64,000 bases of DNA. Origin: Rhizorhapis sp. SPR117. Lineage in GTDB: Bacteria; Pseudomonadota; Alphaproteobacteria; Sphingomonadales; Sphingomonadaceae. Positions within the stretch are counted from its first letter, which is position 1; the number at the start of each line of letters is the position of its first letter. The notes beneath the pieces were generated by a model. The model saw only the letters and a list, made by a program, of their open reading frames with translations. It did not search any database and had not been told where the DNA came from. The stretch is from NCBI RefSeq assembly GCF_021742065.1, contig NZ_JAKKIE010000001.1, positions 62,001 to 126,000 of the forward strand, in the 5' to 3' direction. The translations under genes and the position numbers were made by a program. Positions 8,904-17,364 of the stretch are shown piece after piece.

Positions 8904-11900
8904 TGGCCCGTTCCACCAGAGCCGCCGAACTCGGCCTTGTCGCCGTCACCATCGAGGGCGGGCTGATCGCTCCCGAACAGGTGCAGAAGATCGTCGCTGC
9001 CGATCGCACCGCTAAAACCGCCGACAGCTATGGCTGCCCCAAGGGCACCGGCCTCGGCGATGAGATTTCGCGCTATTTCCGCATCGGCCAGCATATCTGG
9101 AAAGACTATGACCGGATCGATGCGCCCACTGTCACGCAAACCGCACAGTTCGCGCATGACCTGCTAACCCAGTGCTTCGGCTTCACCGATCTTGCCGGCC
9201 CGGTCGAGCATCAGGACGGCACCCGCCGCTATCGCCTGGCCTGGGAGGCCAAGGATGGCCGTGTTCCCGTCGTCGTCGCCGCGCCGGTCGTCGGCGCCGA
9301 CGCTTTCAACAAAGCGCAGCCCGAGTTCGGGGACGGGGAGGGCGGACGCCCGCGCCGTAGCCCTGTTTCACTGTTGCAGGACTGGCTCAACGCCACAGAC
9401 CATGCACTGTGGGGCCTCGTCTTTGCCGGCGACCGCGTGCGCCTGATGCGCGACAATGCCAGTCTGACCCGACCGGCATGGATCGAGGCGGACCTTGGCG
9501 CGATGTTCCGCGACGAGATGTTCGCTGACTTCACTGCATGGTGGCTGGTCGCTCACGCCACCCGTTTTGGCGCAGCGGGCGCGCCGCCTTCTGAAAGCCC
9601 CCTGGAACATTGGCGCGAAGAGGGGATGAAACAGGGCATCCAGGCCCGCGCCGATCTGCGCCGTAACGTCGAAGATGCGCTGTCCGAACTAGGTCAGGGG
9701 TTGGTAGAGGCCAATCCTGAGCTGGTTGAACGCATCCGCTCCGGTGCACTCCCTCTGCAATCGCTGTTCAGGGAGCTTCTCCGCACCGTCTATCGCCTGA
9801 TCTTCCTTGCCGTGGCCGAGGACCGCGATCTGCTGCACCCTCGCCGCACGCCGCAGGCGGCACGCAGCCTCTATGCCGACAGCTATTCCTTCACCTTCTG
9901 GCGCGAACGCTCGCGTCGCCGCGTCGCCCGCGATGGGCACCTCGATGCGTGGGAGGCGATGAAAGTCACGCTTTCCAGTCTGGAACATGGCCAGGAATTG
10001 CTGGGCCTACCTGCTCTCGGCGGCTTATTCGCGAAGAGCGAAACGCCGTCGCTGAACGATGCGCTCATTCCCAACCGCCGCTTTCTGTCCGCGATCTTCT
10101 GTCTTGGCTTCATCCGCAAGGATGGCGTGACGCACCGCATCAACTGGCGCGACCTCAAAACAGAAGAGCTGGGCAGCGTTTACGAAAGCCTGCTCGAAAT
10201 CCGTCCTCGCCTTGAACCAAATGGCGCTTTCACCCTCGACAGCGGCGCCAAGGGCAATGACCGCAAGACCAGCGGAAGCTATTATACGCCGGATTCTCTC
10301 GTTGAAACGCTGCTCGATTCCGCGCTCGATCCGGTGCTGCAAAAGGCCGAAGATGGCGCCGATACAGCCGAGGATAAAGTCGCCGCTATCCTTGATCTAC
10401 GGGTGATTGATCCGGCCTGCGGATCGGGCCATTTCTTGCTTGGTGCCGCCCGCCGCATGGCTGACCGGGTGGCAAAGCTGCGCAATGAAGACGCCGGCAA
10501 GGAAGAGACGCAGGCCGCGCTGCGCGATGTCATATCCCGCTGCATCCACGGCGTTGATCGCAATCCCATGGCGGTCGAACTCGCCAAGGTGGCGCTGTGG
10601 ATAGAATCCGTGTCCCCGGGGCAGCCTTTGGGTTTTCTTGACGGCAACATACGCTGTGGCGACGCGCTGCTGGGCGTGTTCGATTTCGCTGCGCTGGAAG
10701 AGGGCATTCCGGATGAAGCCTACAAGCCACTGACAGGGGACGACAAGGAAACTGCCAGCGGCCTTCGCAAACTGAACAAGAGTGAGCGTGATGCCGGCCT
10801 GCTGAAGCTAGCCTTCGATCCCGGTAAGCTTTCGGGCGAGTTCAGCAAGTTCCATCGCATGACTGAGAACAGCCAGCGCGAAGTTGCCGCCCGCGCGGCC
10901 GAGTTCGATCGCATCCGCCAGACGCCGGACTGGCTGGCGTTGCGGCAGGCCTGCGATATCTATGTCTCTGCCTTCCTGCTGCCCAAGCCAAAGCTGCCGA
11001 GCCTGGCCAAGCCGCTCGTCCCTACGACGGCCCACCTGCGCAACACTGTTTCTGGCGGAACCATGCTGCAAACCGGTACGGTGCAGGGGGAGCTTGCCAT
11101 GGCGATAGACAGCGCCGCCTTTGCCGCCAGCGCGTTCCACTGGCCGCTAGAGTTTCCCGACGTGGTTGTCGGGCGCCGCGGTTTTGATGTGGTGCTGGGC
11201 AATCCGCCGTGGGAAGTCGTCCAGCTTGGCGAGCAGGAATATTTCGAGAGCCGAGTTCCCGAAATCGCCGAGATGAAAGGCGCGGCACGCAAGAAGGCGA
11301 TTGCCGCGCTTGAACAGTCACACCCCGAAATTTTTGAAGAATTCGCCCGCGACAAGCGCACGTTCGAGGCGATGAACGAGTTTGCCCGTGCCAGCGGCCG
11401 CTTCGATTTGACTGCGCGCGGCAAGGTTAACACCTATGGCCTGTTTGCCGAGCATTTCCTGAACCTGACGCGGGAAGGCGGCAGGGCAGGGGTGATAGTG
11501 CCAACCGGCATCGCCACCGACGCCACCACCGCGCCCTTCTTCGGCCATCTGGTGAGCGGCCAACGGCTTGCCGGTCTGACCGACTTTGAAAACAGCGCGC
11601 CACTGTTTGCGGGCGTCCACCGCAGCTTCAAGTTGTGTCTACTTACCATCGGCAGTGCCGTGGCGTCGGCGGACTTCGCCTTCTTCCTCACCGATCCCGC
11701 ACAGCTTGAGGATGAGCGCCGCCGCTTCACCCTCTCGCCGGGGGAAATCGCCCGGATCAATCCGAATACGAAAACAGCCCCGGTCTTCCGCTCACGCCGA
11801 GACGCCGAACTGACTGCGAGCATTTGCAACCGCGTGCCCGTGTTGATCGAGGAGGGCAAGGAAGGCGGCAACGCGTGGGGCGTGGAGTTCCGGCAGGGCC

Positions 11901-12970
11901 TGTTCAACATGACCAGCGATAGTCACCTGTTCCGCACGGCCGCGCAATTGACGGAAGAAGGCTTCTTCCGCGATGGTCCGGACTGGCTGCGGGAGGGAGT
12001 GACAGCACCTGCGCCGGCCTCTTCCATGCAGGCCATCATGGCCGAAGCCGTCGCCCGCAACGCGCCGGACCTACTCGCCCCGCTGACGCTCGCACCCGAA
12101 CCGCTGTCGGTGTCGACACATGGGGCCGAACGCTACGTCCCGCTCTACGAAGCGAAGATGATCCACCAGTTTAACCACCGCTTTGGAGACGGAGGAAAGC
12201 TCGAAGAGAGACCTGTCAGCACCGGTTGGCCGAACCCGCTGTCGCATGAAATTGCAGATCCCGATTATGTAGTTCATCCATGGTATTGGGTGCCATCCAC
12301 GGAAGTTGATAGCTCATTCTCTGAGCGAGACTGGCAGCGCGGGTGGACATTCAACTGGCGACGTAATGCCCGCGCAACTGACGAGCGCACACTGTTAGCA
12401 GTATTGATTCCGCGGTGCGGTATCGGCGACAATTTGTTCACTGCGTTCCTCGCGAAATCACCGAATTTTTTTGCTGCCTTTTATGCAAATTGGAACTCGC
12501 TCGTTGTCGACCTTTGCCTTCGGCAAAAAGCAGGTGGCGCGAACATGAGTTTTTATCTCATCGAACAACTCCCCATCCTCCCGCCCAGCGCGTACTCAGA
12601 AGCCGACCTAGCTTTCATTGTCCCGCGTGTACTGGAGCTGACCTACACCAGCCACGCCATGGCGCCCTTCGCCCGTGACCTAGGCTATGAGGGCCCGCCC
12701 TTTGCCTGGGATGAGGACGGACGCGCCACCCTACGTGCCGAGCTCGACGCTTGGTACGCCCTCGCCTACGGCCTCGCCCGCGACGAGCTGCGGTATGTGC
12801 TCGACCCCAAGGACGTCATGGGTCCCGACTACCCCAGCGAAACCTTCCGCGTTCTCCAAAACAACGAACGCGCGAAATATGGCGAATATCGTACGCAGCG
12901 CCTTGTCCTCGCCGCCTATGACGAACTGATGGCGCAGGGTATGCGGCCAAGGCTGGATGGGTATCGATGA
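8903..12970 (+). CDS. Eco57I/PglX/DrmMI-like DNA adenine N6-methyltransferase
   Basis: 1355 aa. The SAM-binding motif I (DPACGSGHFLLGA) is at about 503-515 and the catalytic motif IV NPPWE at 767-771, typical of gamma-class N6-adenine methyltransferases. A Y-x-P-like segment (SYYTPDSLVETLL) precedes motif I, as in PglX, BREX and DrmMI enzymes. The long N-terminal ~450 residues and the C-terminal ~450 residues would hold recognition and partner-binding regions. In DISARM and BREX the enzyme marks host DNA so that it escapes attack. The start codon overlaps the stop of the SNF2 gene by 1 nt, and its stop overlaps the HNH gene by 4 nt. Bases about 12240-12600 look clearly more AT-rich than their surroundings and encode what is probably a target recognition segment. 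Confidence 0.88.
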   Translation: MARSTRAAELGLVAVTIEGGLIAPEQVQKIVAADRTAKTADSYGCPKGTGLGDEISRYFRIGQHIWKDYDRIDAPTVTQTAQFAHDLLTQCFGFTDLAGPVEHQDGTRRYRLAWEAKDGRVPVVVAAPVVGADAFNKAQPEFGDGEGGRPRRSPVSLLQDWLNATDHALWGLVFAGDRVRLMRDNASLTRPAWIEADLGAMFRDEMFADFTAWWLVAHATRFGAAGAPPSESPLEHWREEGMKQGIQARADLRRNVEDALSELGQGLVEANPELVERIRSGALPLQSLFRELLRTVYRLIFLAVAEDRDLLHPRRTPQAARSLYADSYSFTFWRERSRRRVARDGHLDAWEAMKVTLSSLEHGQELLGLPALGGLFAKSETPSLNDALIPNRRFLSAIFCLGFIRKDGVTHRINWRDLKTEELGSVYESLLEIRPRLEPNGAFTLDSGAKGNDRKTSGSYYTPDSLVETLLDSALDPVLQKAEDGADTAEDKVAAILDLRVIDPACGSGHFLLGAARRMADRVAKLRNEDAGKEETQAALRDVISRCIHGVDRNPMAVELAKVALWIESVSPGQPLGFLDGNIRCGDALLGVFDFAALEEGIPDEAYKPLTGDDKETASGLRKLNKSERDAGLLKLAFDPGKLSGEFSKFHRMTENSQREVAARAAEFDRIRQTPDWLALRQACDIYVSAFLLPKPKLPSLAKPLVPTTAHLRNTVSGGTMLQTGTVQGELAMAIDSAAFAASAFHWPLEFPDVVVGRRGFDVVLGNPPWEVVQLGEQEYFESRVPEIAEMKGAARKKAIAALEQSHPEIFEEFARDKRTFEAMNEFARASGRFDLTARGKVNTYGLFAEHFLNLTREGGRAGVIVPTGIATDATTAPFFGHLVSGQRLAGLTDFENSAPLFAGVHRSFKLCLLTIGSAVASADFAFFLTDPAQLEDERRRFTLSPGEIARINPNTKTAPVFRSRRDAELTASICNRVPVLIEEGKEGGNAWGVEFRQGLFNMTSDSHLFRTAAQLTEEGFFRDGPDWLREGVTAPAPASSMQAIMAEAVARNAPDLLAPLTLAPEPLSVSTHGAERYVPLYEAKMIHQFNHRFGDGGKLEERPVSTGWPNPLSHEIADPDYVVHPWYWVPSTEVDSSFSERDWQRGWTFNWRRNARATDERTLLAVLIPRCGIGDNLFTAFLAKSPNFFAAFYANWNSLVVDLCLRQKAGGANMSFYLIEQLPILPPSAYSEADLAFIVPRVLELTYTSHAMAPFARDLGYEGPPFAWDEDGRATLRAELDAWYALAYGLARDELRYVLDPKDVMGPDYPSETFRVLQNNERAKYGEYRTQRLVLAAYDELMAQGMRPRLDGYR

Positions 12971-13767
12971 TGGCGCGATCCACCAGTGTCCGCAGCCGCC
13001 CCGTCCACCCGATTTACCGCTCCGAGCTACAACAGGCCGCGTATAACCACGGCTTCCGCAAGGAAAATGGTGAAGCGGACGGATGGCTCTATTTTCGGTC
13101 TGACGATGGTATTCCCGGAGAAATTGCACTCGCCTCCGGCAATGAGGAAGGGGGCGAGCCGTGGTTCCTCGCAGTGGAACATGCCGGCGTCGCCGCAAAG
13201 CTACGTGGTGAGTTTCCAGCGGCCCTGGCGGAACCCGTACCGGGCCAGTTCCGTGGTGCGTTCGCCTTCTCCGATCAGGCCGAGATGCGCCAGGCCCTCA
13301 GCCGCGCCTTTCATCTGGCCCGGGCGCTTCCGACCTTTCCACTGTCCCAGTTCGAGTCCGATGTAGCGAGTCTAGGCGACACAGAGGTCGAACGGATCAC
13401 TCGCGAGCGGATTGGGCAGGGCTATTTCCGGGGTGCCCTGCTCGATTACTGGAACAACAAATGCCCGCTCACGGGCATCTCCGAGCGTGCGCTGCTTCGC
13501 GCGAGCCATATCGTCCCCTGGGCTCGTTGCCGAAGTGATGAGGAGAGACTGGACGTTTTCAACGGCCTGCTGCTCACCGCACACTGGGATGCCGCGTTTG
13601 ATGCTGGTCTCGTCAGCTTTGATGATGGAGGCAAAGCGCTCATCAGATCAGATCTCGACCCGGCGGTGATTTCCCTGCTTGCGCCACACGAGATTGCGCC
13701 TTTGCCGCTGACCAACGCGCATCATCGCCAGATGGCGTGGCATCGAAAGCACTTTGGTTTCGAGTGA
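12967..13767 (+). CDS. HNH endonuclease, last gene of the defence operon
   Basis: 266 aa. The C-terminal half carries a beta-beta-alpha-metal HNH fold: a CPLTG turn near 165, the general base in SHIVPW (His181), Asn199 in FNGLLL, and His206/Asp208 in TAHWDAAFD. The N-terminal ~130 residues are not recognised. They include a segment about accepting a 'YNHGFRKENGEADGW' start, similar in feel to other HNH-restriction proteins. The ATGA overlap with the methyltransferase ties it to the same transcript, so it is probably the nuclease effector of this system, taking the place of the PLD nuclease DrmC. Gene order and HNH motif are seen; the effector role is inferred. Confidence 0.85.
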   Translation: MMARSTSVRSRPVHPIYRSELQQAAYNHGFRKENGEADGWLYFRSDDGIPGEIALASGNEEGGEPWFLAVEHAGVAAKLRGEFPAALAEPVPGQFRGAFAFSDQAEMRQALSRAFHLARALPTFPLSQFESDVASLGDTEVERITRERIGQGYFRGALLDYWNNKCPLTGISERALLRASHIVPWARCRSDEERLDVFNGLLLTAHWDAAFDAGLVSFDDGGKALIRSDLDPAVISLLAPHEIAPLPLTNAHHRQMAWHRKHFGFE

Positions 13768-13858
13768 ATGGAACAGCAGAAAACGTAGGCAGCGAGGTTC
13801 TGCGTGACAAAGGGCTCCCTCCTCGTTTGCAGGGCCAGCCTTTTTTTGATTTAACATA

Positions 13859-13873
13859 AGATATATTATCAAT
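13859..13873. repeat. Left arm of AT-rich imperfect inverted repeat split by the insertion sequence
   Basis: AGATATATTATCAAT here pairs at 12 of 15 positions with the reverse complement of 15587-15601 (ATTGGTTGTATATCT). If the insertion sequence and one copy of its target duplication are removed, the two arms lie about 18 nt apart, between the convergent HNH and hipA genes. It may have been a bidirectional terminator or an older junction of the island. Confidence 0.4.
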
Positions 13874-13877
13874 CTTT

Positions 13878-13882
13878 TATCG
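13878..13882. repeat. 5-bp target site duplication TATCG (left copy; right copy 15572-15576)
   Basis: TATCG directly abuts both ends of the insertion sequence. The two copies are identical, which suggests a fairly recent insertion. Confidence 0.75.
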
Positions 13883-15571
13883 TGTAAGCGCCGGATAGAA
13901 ATGACACCCTCGGGCGTCCTCAGCAGAGCTTGGTGGCATGGTCCTCCTGGCAGTTCGGGAGGACGCGCTTATGACGGTGGTGGCGATGAGCCATGGCGAG
14001 CTTTCGCGTTTTGATACATTGATGCGCGTGGAGCGCGGCGCGCTTCGGGTCGAGGACGCGGCAACGCTGCTGGGATTGAAGCGCCGGCAGATTTTCCGGT
14101 TGCTTGAGCGTCTGCACGCGGAAGGCGCTTCAGGCCTGGTGTCGCGCAAGCGTGGCCGGCCCAGCAACCGGCGTCACAGCGATGCCTTTCGCGAGCAGAT
14201 CCTATCGCTGGTCCGCGCGCATTATGCGGATTTCGGACCGACCCTGGCCCGAGAATATCTGTCGGAGCGTCACGCCATTTCGGTCGGCTGTGAGACGCTG
14301 CGGCAGATGATGATCGAGGCGGGTATCTGGCAGGATCGCGCCGCTCGTCGTTCGCGCCCCTATCAGCCCCGCCATCGGCGGGAGTGCCGTGGCGAGTTGA
14401 TTCAGATCGACGGTTCGGATCATGAATGGTTCGAGGATCGCGGTCCGCGCTGCACGCTGCTCGTCTACATTGACGACGCGACCAGCGAGCTGATGCATCT
14501 CAAGATGGTCGAGAGCGAGAGCACCTTTTCCTACATGGAAGCGACGCGCGAATATATCGAGCGGCACGGTAAGCCGGTGGCCTTCTATTCCGACAAGCAC
14601 ACGGTCTTCCGCAACCCCAGGGCCACGGCGAAGGGCGATGGCATGACGCACTTCGGGCGCGCGCTGGACGCGCTGAACATCGAGATTATCTGCGCCAACT
14701 CGCCACAGGCCAAAGGTCGGGTAGAACGTGCGAACGGCACATTGCAGGATCGGCTCGTCAAGGCGATGCGACTGGAGGGAATCTCCTCAATCCGAGAAGC
14801 CAATGCCTTTTTGAGCAGCTACCAGACGACACATAATGCGCGCTTCGCCCGCCCGGCAGCGAACAGTCATGATCTGCACCGGCCTCTGGCACCGCGGGAT
14901 GATTTGGGCGCCGTCATGGTCTGGCGCGAACAGCGGACGGTCACGTCGGCGCTGACACTGCATTATAACAAGGTGCTGTTCATTCTCGAACCGAATGACA
15001 TCAGTAGGGCGCTGGCCGGCAAGCGGGTCGATGTCTGCGAATATCCAGATGGCAAGGTCGAGATCCGCCATGAGGGGCGCGTGCTTCCCTATCGACTGTT
15101 CGACAAAATGCCTCGGATCAATCAACCGGCGATTGTCGACAACAAGCATCTCGACGCAGCGTTGGTCTTGGCGAAGGAGATCCAGGCGATTGCGCCACAT
15201 CATCGGCAGCGCAATAACAATGCCCCTGCCCGCCGTGACCAGCCCACGCATCTGTTCCCCGAGCCGGAGGCACCGGTAAAGGTCGATCGCCGTCGCGTGG
15301 GCGGCCCAAAACTCAAGCGCGGTCCACGGCTCAGCCGGGCCGAGCTGCAGGCGCGCGGCACGCTGGAGTTTGTGAAGGCCCGCTGAGACTGTTTGATCGG
15401 CTTTGACCGAGCCCGCTGCCTGCGCAGCGGGTCCGTGCCCTTCCCCTCTATGTCGCGCTCTCAGCAGGGTCTGCGCTGCGCTATCCCGAGGGCTCCACGC
15501 AGCCCCTGCTATCCTCAAAGGGTGTCATCTCTATCGGGGACAGAAAGTGCCTTCTCTATCCGGCAGGAACA
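13883..15571 (+). mobile_element. Complete insertion sequence, IS1202/ISNCY-type, 1689 bp
   Basis: The left end TGTAAGCGCCGGATAGAAATG (from 13883) and the reverse complement of the right end, TGTTCCTGCCGGATAGAGAA (up to 15571), share TGT, then GCCGGATAGA and further bases, with a 4-nt mismatch block. Both ends are flanked directly by TATCG (13878-13882 and 15572-15576), a 5-bp target duplication. Inside the right end a second copy of the motif (CGATAGAGATGACACCC, reverse strand, 15519-15535) resembles the inner left end (GGATAGAAATGACACCC), so the transposase probably binds repeated subterminal sites. One transposase gene fills the element. It looks intact and landed between two convergent genes without breaking either. 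Confidence 0.85.
13971..15386 (+). CDS. ISNCY/IS1202-group DDE transposase
   Basis: 471 aa from ATG 13971, chosen because GGGAGGA lies 7 nt upstream; ATG 13938 is in frame but has no such site. An N-terminal helix-turn-helix (LRVEDAATLLGLKRRQIFRLL, about 20-45) is followed by a basic linker (RKRGRPSNRR). The integrase-like core has Asp147 (IQIDGSD), Asp208 (FYSDKH) and Glu252 (GRVERANGTLQ), giving a D-D-E triad with a 43-residue second spacing. The C-terminal ~200 residues hold the beta-rich domain seen in this group. It cuts and joins the ends of the surrounding element. Full length, no frameshift, probably active. Confidence 0.92.
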   Translation: MTVVAMSHGELSRFDTLMRVERGALRVEDAATLLGLKRRQIFRLLERLHAEGASGLVSRKRGRPSNRRHSDAFREQILSLVRAHYADFGPTLAREYLSERHAISVGCETLRQMMIEAGIWQDRAARRSRPYQPRHRRECRGELIQIDGSDHEWFEDRGPRCTLLVYIDDATSELMHLKMVESESTFSYMEATREYIERHGKPVAFYSDKHTVFRNPRATAKGDGMTHFGRALDALNIEIICANSPQAKGRVERANGTLQDRLVKAMRLEGISSIREANAFLSSYQTTHNARFARPAANSHDLHRPLAPRDDLGAVMVWREQRTVTSALTLHYNKVLFILEPNDISRALAGKRVDVCEYPDGKVEIRHEGRVLPYRLFDKMPRINQPAIVDNKHLDAALVLAKEIQAIAPHHRQRNNNAPARRDQPTHLFPEPEAPVKVDRRRVGGPKLKRGPRLSRAELQARGTLEFVKAR

Positions 15572-15608
15572 TATCGTTTTATATCAATTGGTTGTATATC
15601 TGACACTT

Positions 15609-16874
15609 TCACAACTTGCTCTTGAGCGCCAACCGCTCAGCACGGTCGAGCACAATCGCCGGCAGCCCGCCAAGGTATGACATATCCGCTAACCCCGGCA
15701 CCTCGATCCCATCGACGATGGCGCCGTGGATGCCCGCGGCCATCGCCGCTGCGCGCCGGCGCAGGAACGGAAGAGCCAGGCCCGCATCTTCAGCGAAGCG
15801 GGCAAAGCTCTCGGCATCCACATCCTCGAGGATCGGCGCGCGCCCAAACCGCATGGCGAGCTTTGCCGAGAGTTCCGGCCACATATGGGTCGCCACGAGA
15901 TCATAGAGCGGCGCCAACACCACCTGGCCATTATCCCGGCGCAAGAGACTGTAATTCTTGGCATGGGCGTCGGCGTTGCCGATGATCAGATTGAAGATGG
16001 CTGCGTCGGCGAGCTTCAGCACCTCGCGTGCGGGTCTCGTGGTGGCCTGGCGTACCAGCGCAAAGCCATCGCGGAACGTCGGCCCACCCTCGCTCGCATA
16101 TTTCCGATTTGACGGCACGCCGAGTGCCTGCGCAAAATCTTCCTGGTGCAACCGGATTGTGCCGTTATCCCGGCCAAAGCGATCGTAACGGGTCACGAGC
16201 AAATAGGGTTTGCCGGCGACGGCCCGCCATTCCGCCATGGCTGCGTCGAGACCCACCGCCCGCGCCAGCGCCAGACAGAAGGCCTCATTGGCTGCCAGGC
16301 CGGGAAAGCGGTCAGGCTCTGGTTTGATGAGATGGGTCGATGGCTCGCCGATGCGGGGGATAGCGATGGCACGATCGATCAGAACGACGGGCAACTTACC
16401 CTGGGCGCCGGCCAGGCTGAGCCGGGCGCCCCCTTCCCCGGCCAGCATCGGCACACGAGGCAAACGAACAAGCAAGGCCGCAAGCTCAGCCTCATCCAGC
16501 GGATGGGCGGGCTCACCTGCGGGTGCAGCGGGCGGCGTCTCCCCTTCCGGGAGAAATGCAAGTGCGCCGGCGACCTCCCCGCCAAGCGCCGCCAACAGAC
16601 GAAACGGATTGTCAGGCGATACGCCGAGCACCCGCGCGATGGCGGTTCGCTGCCCTTCCTCGGGTAACAGTCCCCCAAAAACAGCCTTGCATAGCGCGTC
16701 GCCGAACGACTCCGCCTGCTTCGGTAGAGCGTGCGAGAGCGGTTTTGCTATCTGATCCGCCAGCCATTCGGAAGCATAGGTGAAATGCATCGCACCGCCG
16801 CGATCGAGCGCAAGCTCCCCGGCAATGCGCTGATCCGACCAGATGACAAGGCGATCGACGATATCGGGGGTCAT
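15609..16874 (-). CDS. hipA: HipA-type serine/threonine kinase toxin (first hipBA module)
   Basis: 421 aa, the usual HipA length. Visible features are the HipA N-terminal domain (first ~110 residues), the ATP-binding segment STHLIKPE, the catalytic loop NLIIGNADAHAKNYSLL (Asp in GNADAH plus Asn for Mg), and the metal-binding LAPLYDLVA motif. HipA enzymes phosphorylate translation factors, classically GltX, halt growth and raise persistence. The start overlaps the stop of the upstream hipB gene by 4 nt, so toxin and antitoxin are coupled. The gene is complete although an insertion sequence sits 37 nt beyond its stop codon. The substrate cannot be read from the sequence. Confidence 0.92.
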   Translation of the reverse strand: MTPDIVDRLVIWSDQRIAGELALDRGGAMHFTYASEWLADQIAKPLSHALPKQAESFGDALCKAVFGGLLPEEGQRTAIARVLGVSPDNPFRLLAALGGEVAGALAFLPEGETPPAAPAGEPAHPLDEAELAALLVRLPRVPMLAGEGGARLSLAGAQGKLPVVLIDRAIAIPRIGEPSTHLIKPEPDRFPGLAANEAFCLALARAVGLDAAMAEWRAVAGKPYLLVTRYDRFGRDNGTIRLHQEDFAQALGVPSNRKYASEGGPTFRDGFALVRQATTRPAREVLKLADAAIFNLIIGNADAHAKNYSLLRRDNGQVVLAPLYDLVATHMWPELSAKLAMRFGRAPILEDVDAESFARFAEDAGLALPFLRRRAAAMAAGIHGAIVDGIEVPGLADMSYLGGLPAIVLDRAERLALKSKL

Positions 16875-17104
16875 GCCGGCCGGCCTACAAGCACGACCCC
16901 GTCCGGCCGCCGGATCTGCAGCTCACATCCCAGCGCGGCGAGGACTGTGATGACCTTGCCGATCTGCGCAGTCGCCTTGCCCCGCTCGAGATCGACGACG
17001 AAGCGCAGTCCAACTCCGCTAGCGGCTGCCAGCTCATCCTGGCGAAGTCCAAGCTCCTTGCGCTCATTCCGGACGATCTGCCCGATCGTTGTTGCGTCCA
17101 GCAC
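16871..17104 (-). CDS. hipB: HipB-type XRE antitoxin and repressor (first module)
   Basis: 77 aa starting at GTG 17104, with GAGGGG just upstream. A single XRE-family helix-turn-helix fills most of the chain (IGQIVRNERKELGLRQDELA, then VGLRFVVDLERGKA). The last residues (ELQIRRPDG) form a short tail of the kind that touches HipA and promotes antitoxin turnover. It would bind HipA and also repress its own promoter; three matching palindromes lie immediately upstream at 17115-17229. First gene of the hipBA operon, overlapping hipA by ATGA. Confidence 0.88.
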   Translation of the reverse strand: MLDATTIGQIVRNERKELGLRQDELAAASGVGLRFVVDLERGKATAQIGKVITVLAALGCELQIRRPDGVVLVGRPA

Positions 17105-17114
17105 GACCCCTCAC

Positions 17115-17130
17115 TTTCCCGGTCGGGAAA
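17115..17130. promoter_or_regulatory. Operator palindrome O1 of hipBA (TTTCCCG-GT-CGGGAAA)
   Basis: Perfect 7-bp arms around a 2-nt centre. It lies 10 nt upstream of the hipB start codon and resembles HipB operators (TATCC-N8-GGATA type). It is the best of three copies. Confidence 0.7.
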
Positions 17131-17163
17131 TATTAAGTCCTGGATGCAATTTCAACCCACAAT

Positions 17164-17179
17164 TTACCCGATCGGGATA
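17164..17179. promoter_or_regulatory. Operator palindrome O2 of hipBA (TTACCCG-AT-CGGGATA)
   Basis: Second copy, starting 49 bp from the start of O1. The inner arms CCCG/CGGG are conserved. About five helical turns separate it from O1, so dimers on both sites would face the same side of the DNA. Confidence 0.65.
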
Positions 17180-17213
17180 TTATTGATCCGATCCCAGCAA
17201 GAAAGCTAATAAA

Positions 17214-17229
17214 TTTCCTGCTCGGGATA
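17214..17229. promoter_or_regulatory. Operator palindrome O3 of hipBA (TTTCCTG-CT-CGGGATA)
   Basis: Third, weaker copy, 50 bp beyond O2 with one arm degenerate. It lies between hipB and the divergent usp gene at 17365, so the array could also affect the stress island promoter. Confidence 0.55.
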
Positions 17230-17364
17230 TCGCCGCGCACGCGCCGCAATCGAACCGGCCCATATCCTGAAGTTGAGACAAGCTGATGCAAGTCCCTTTG
17301 CAGACGTCGACGACCGCTGATACCTTCCCGTCCATGGTACCTGCTTGTCTCCTCGGTTGAATTT

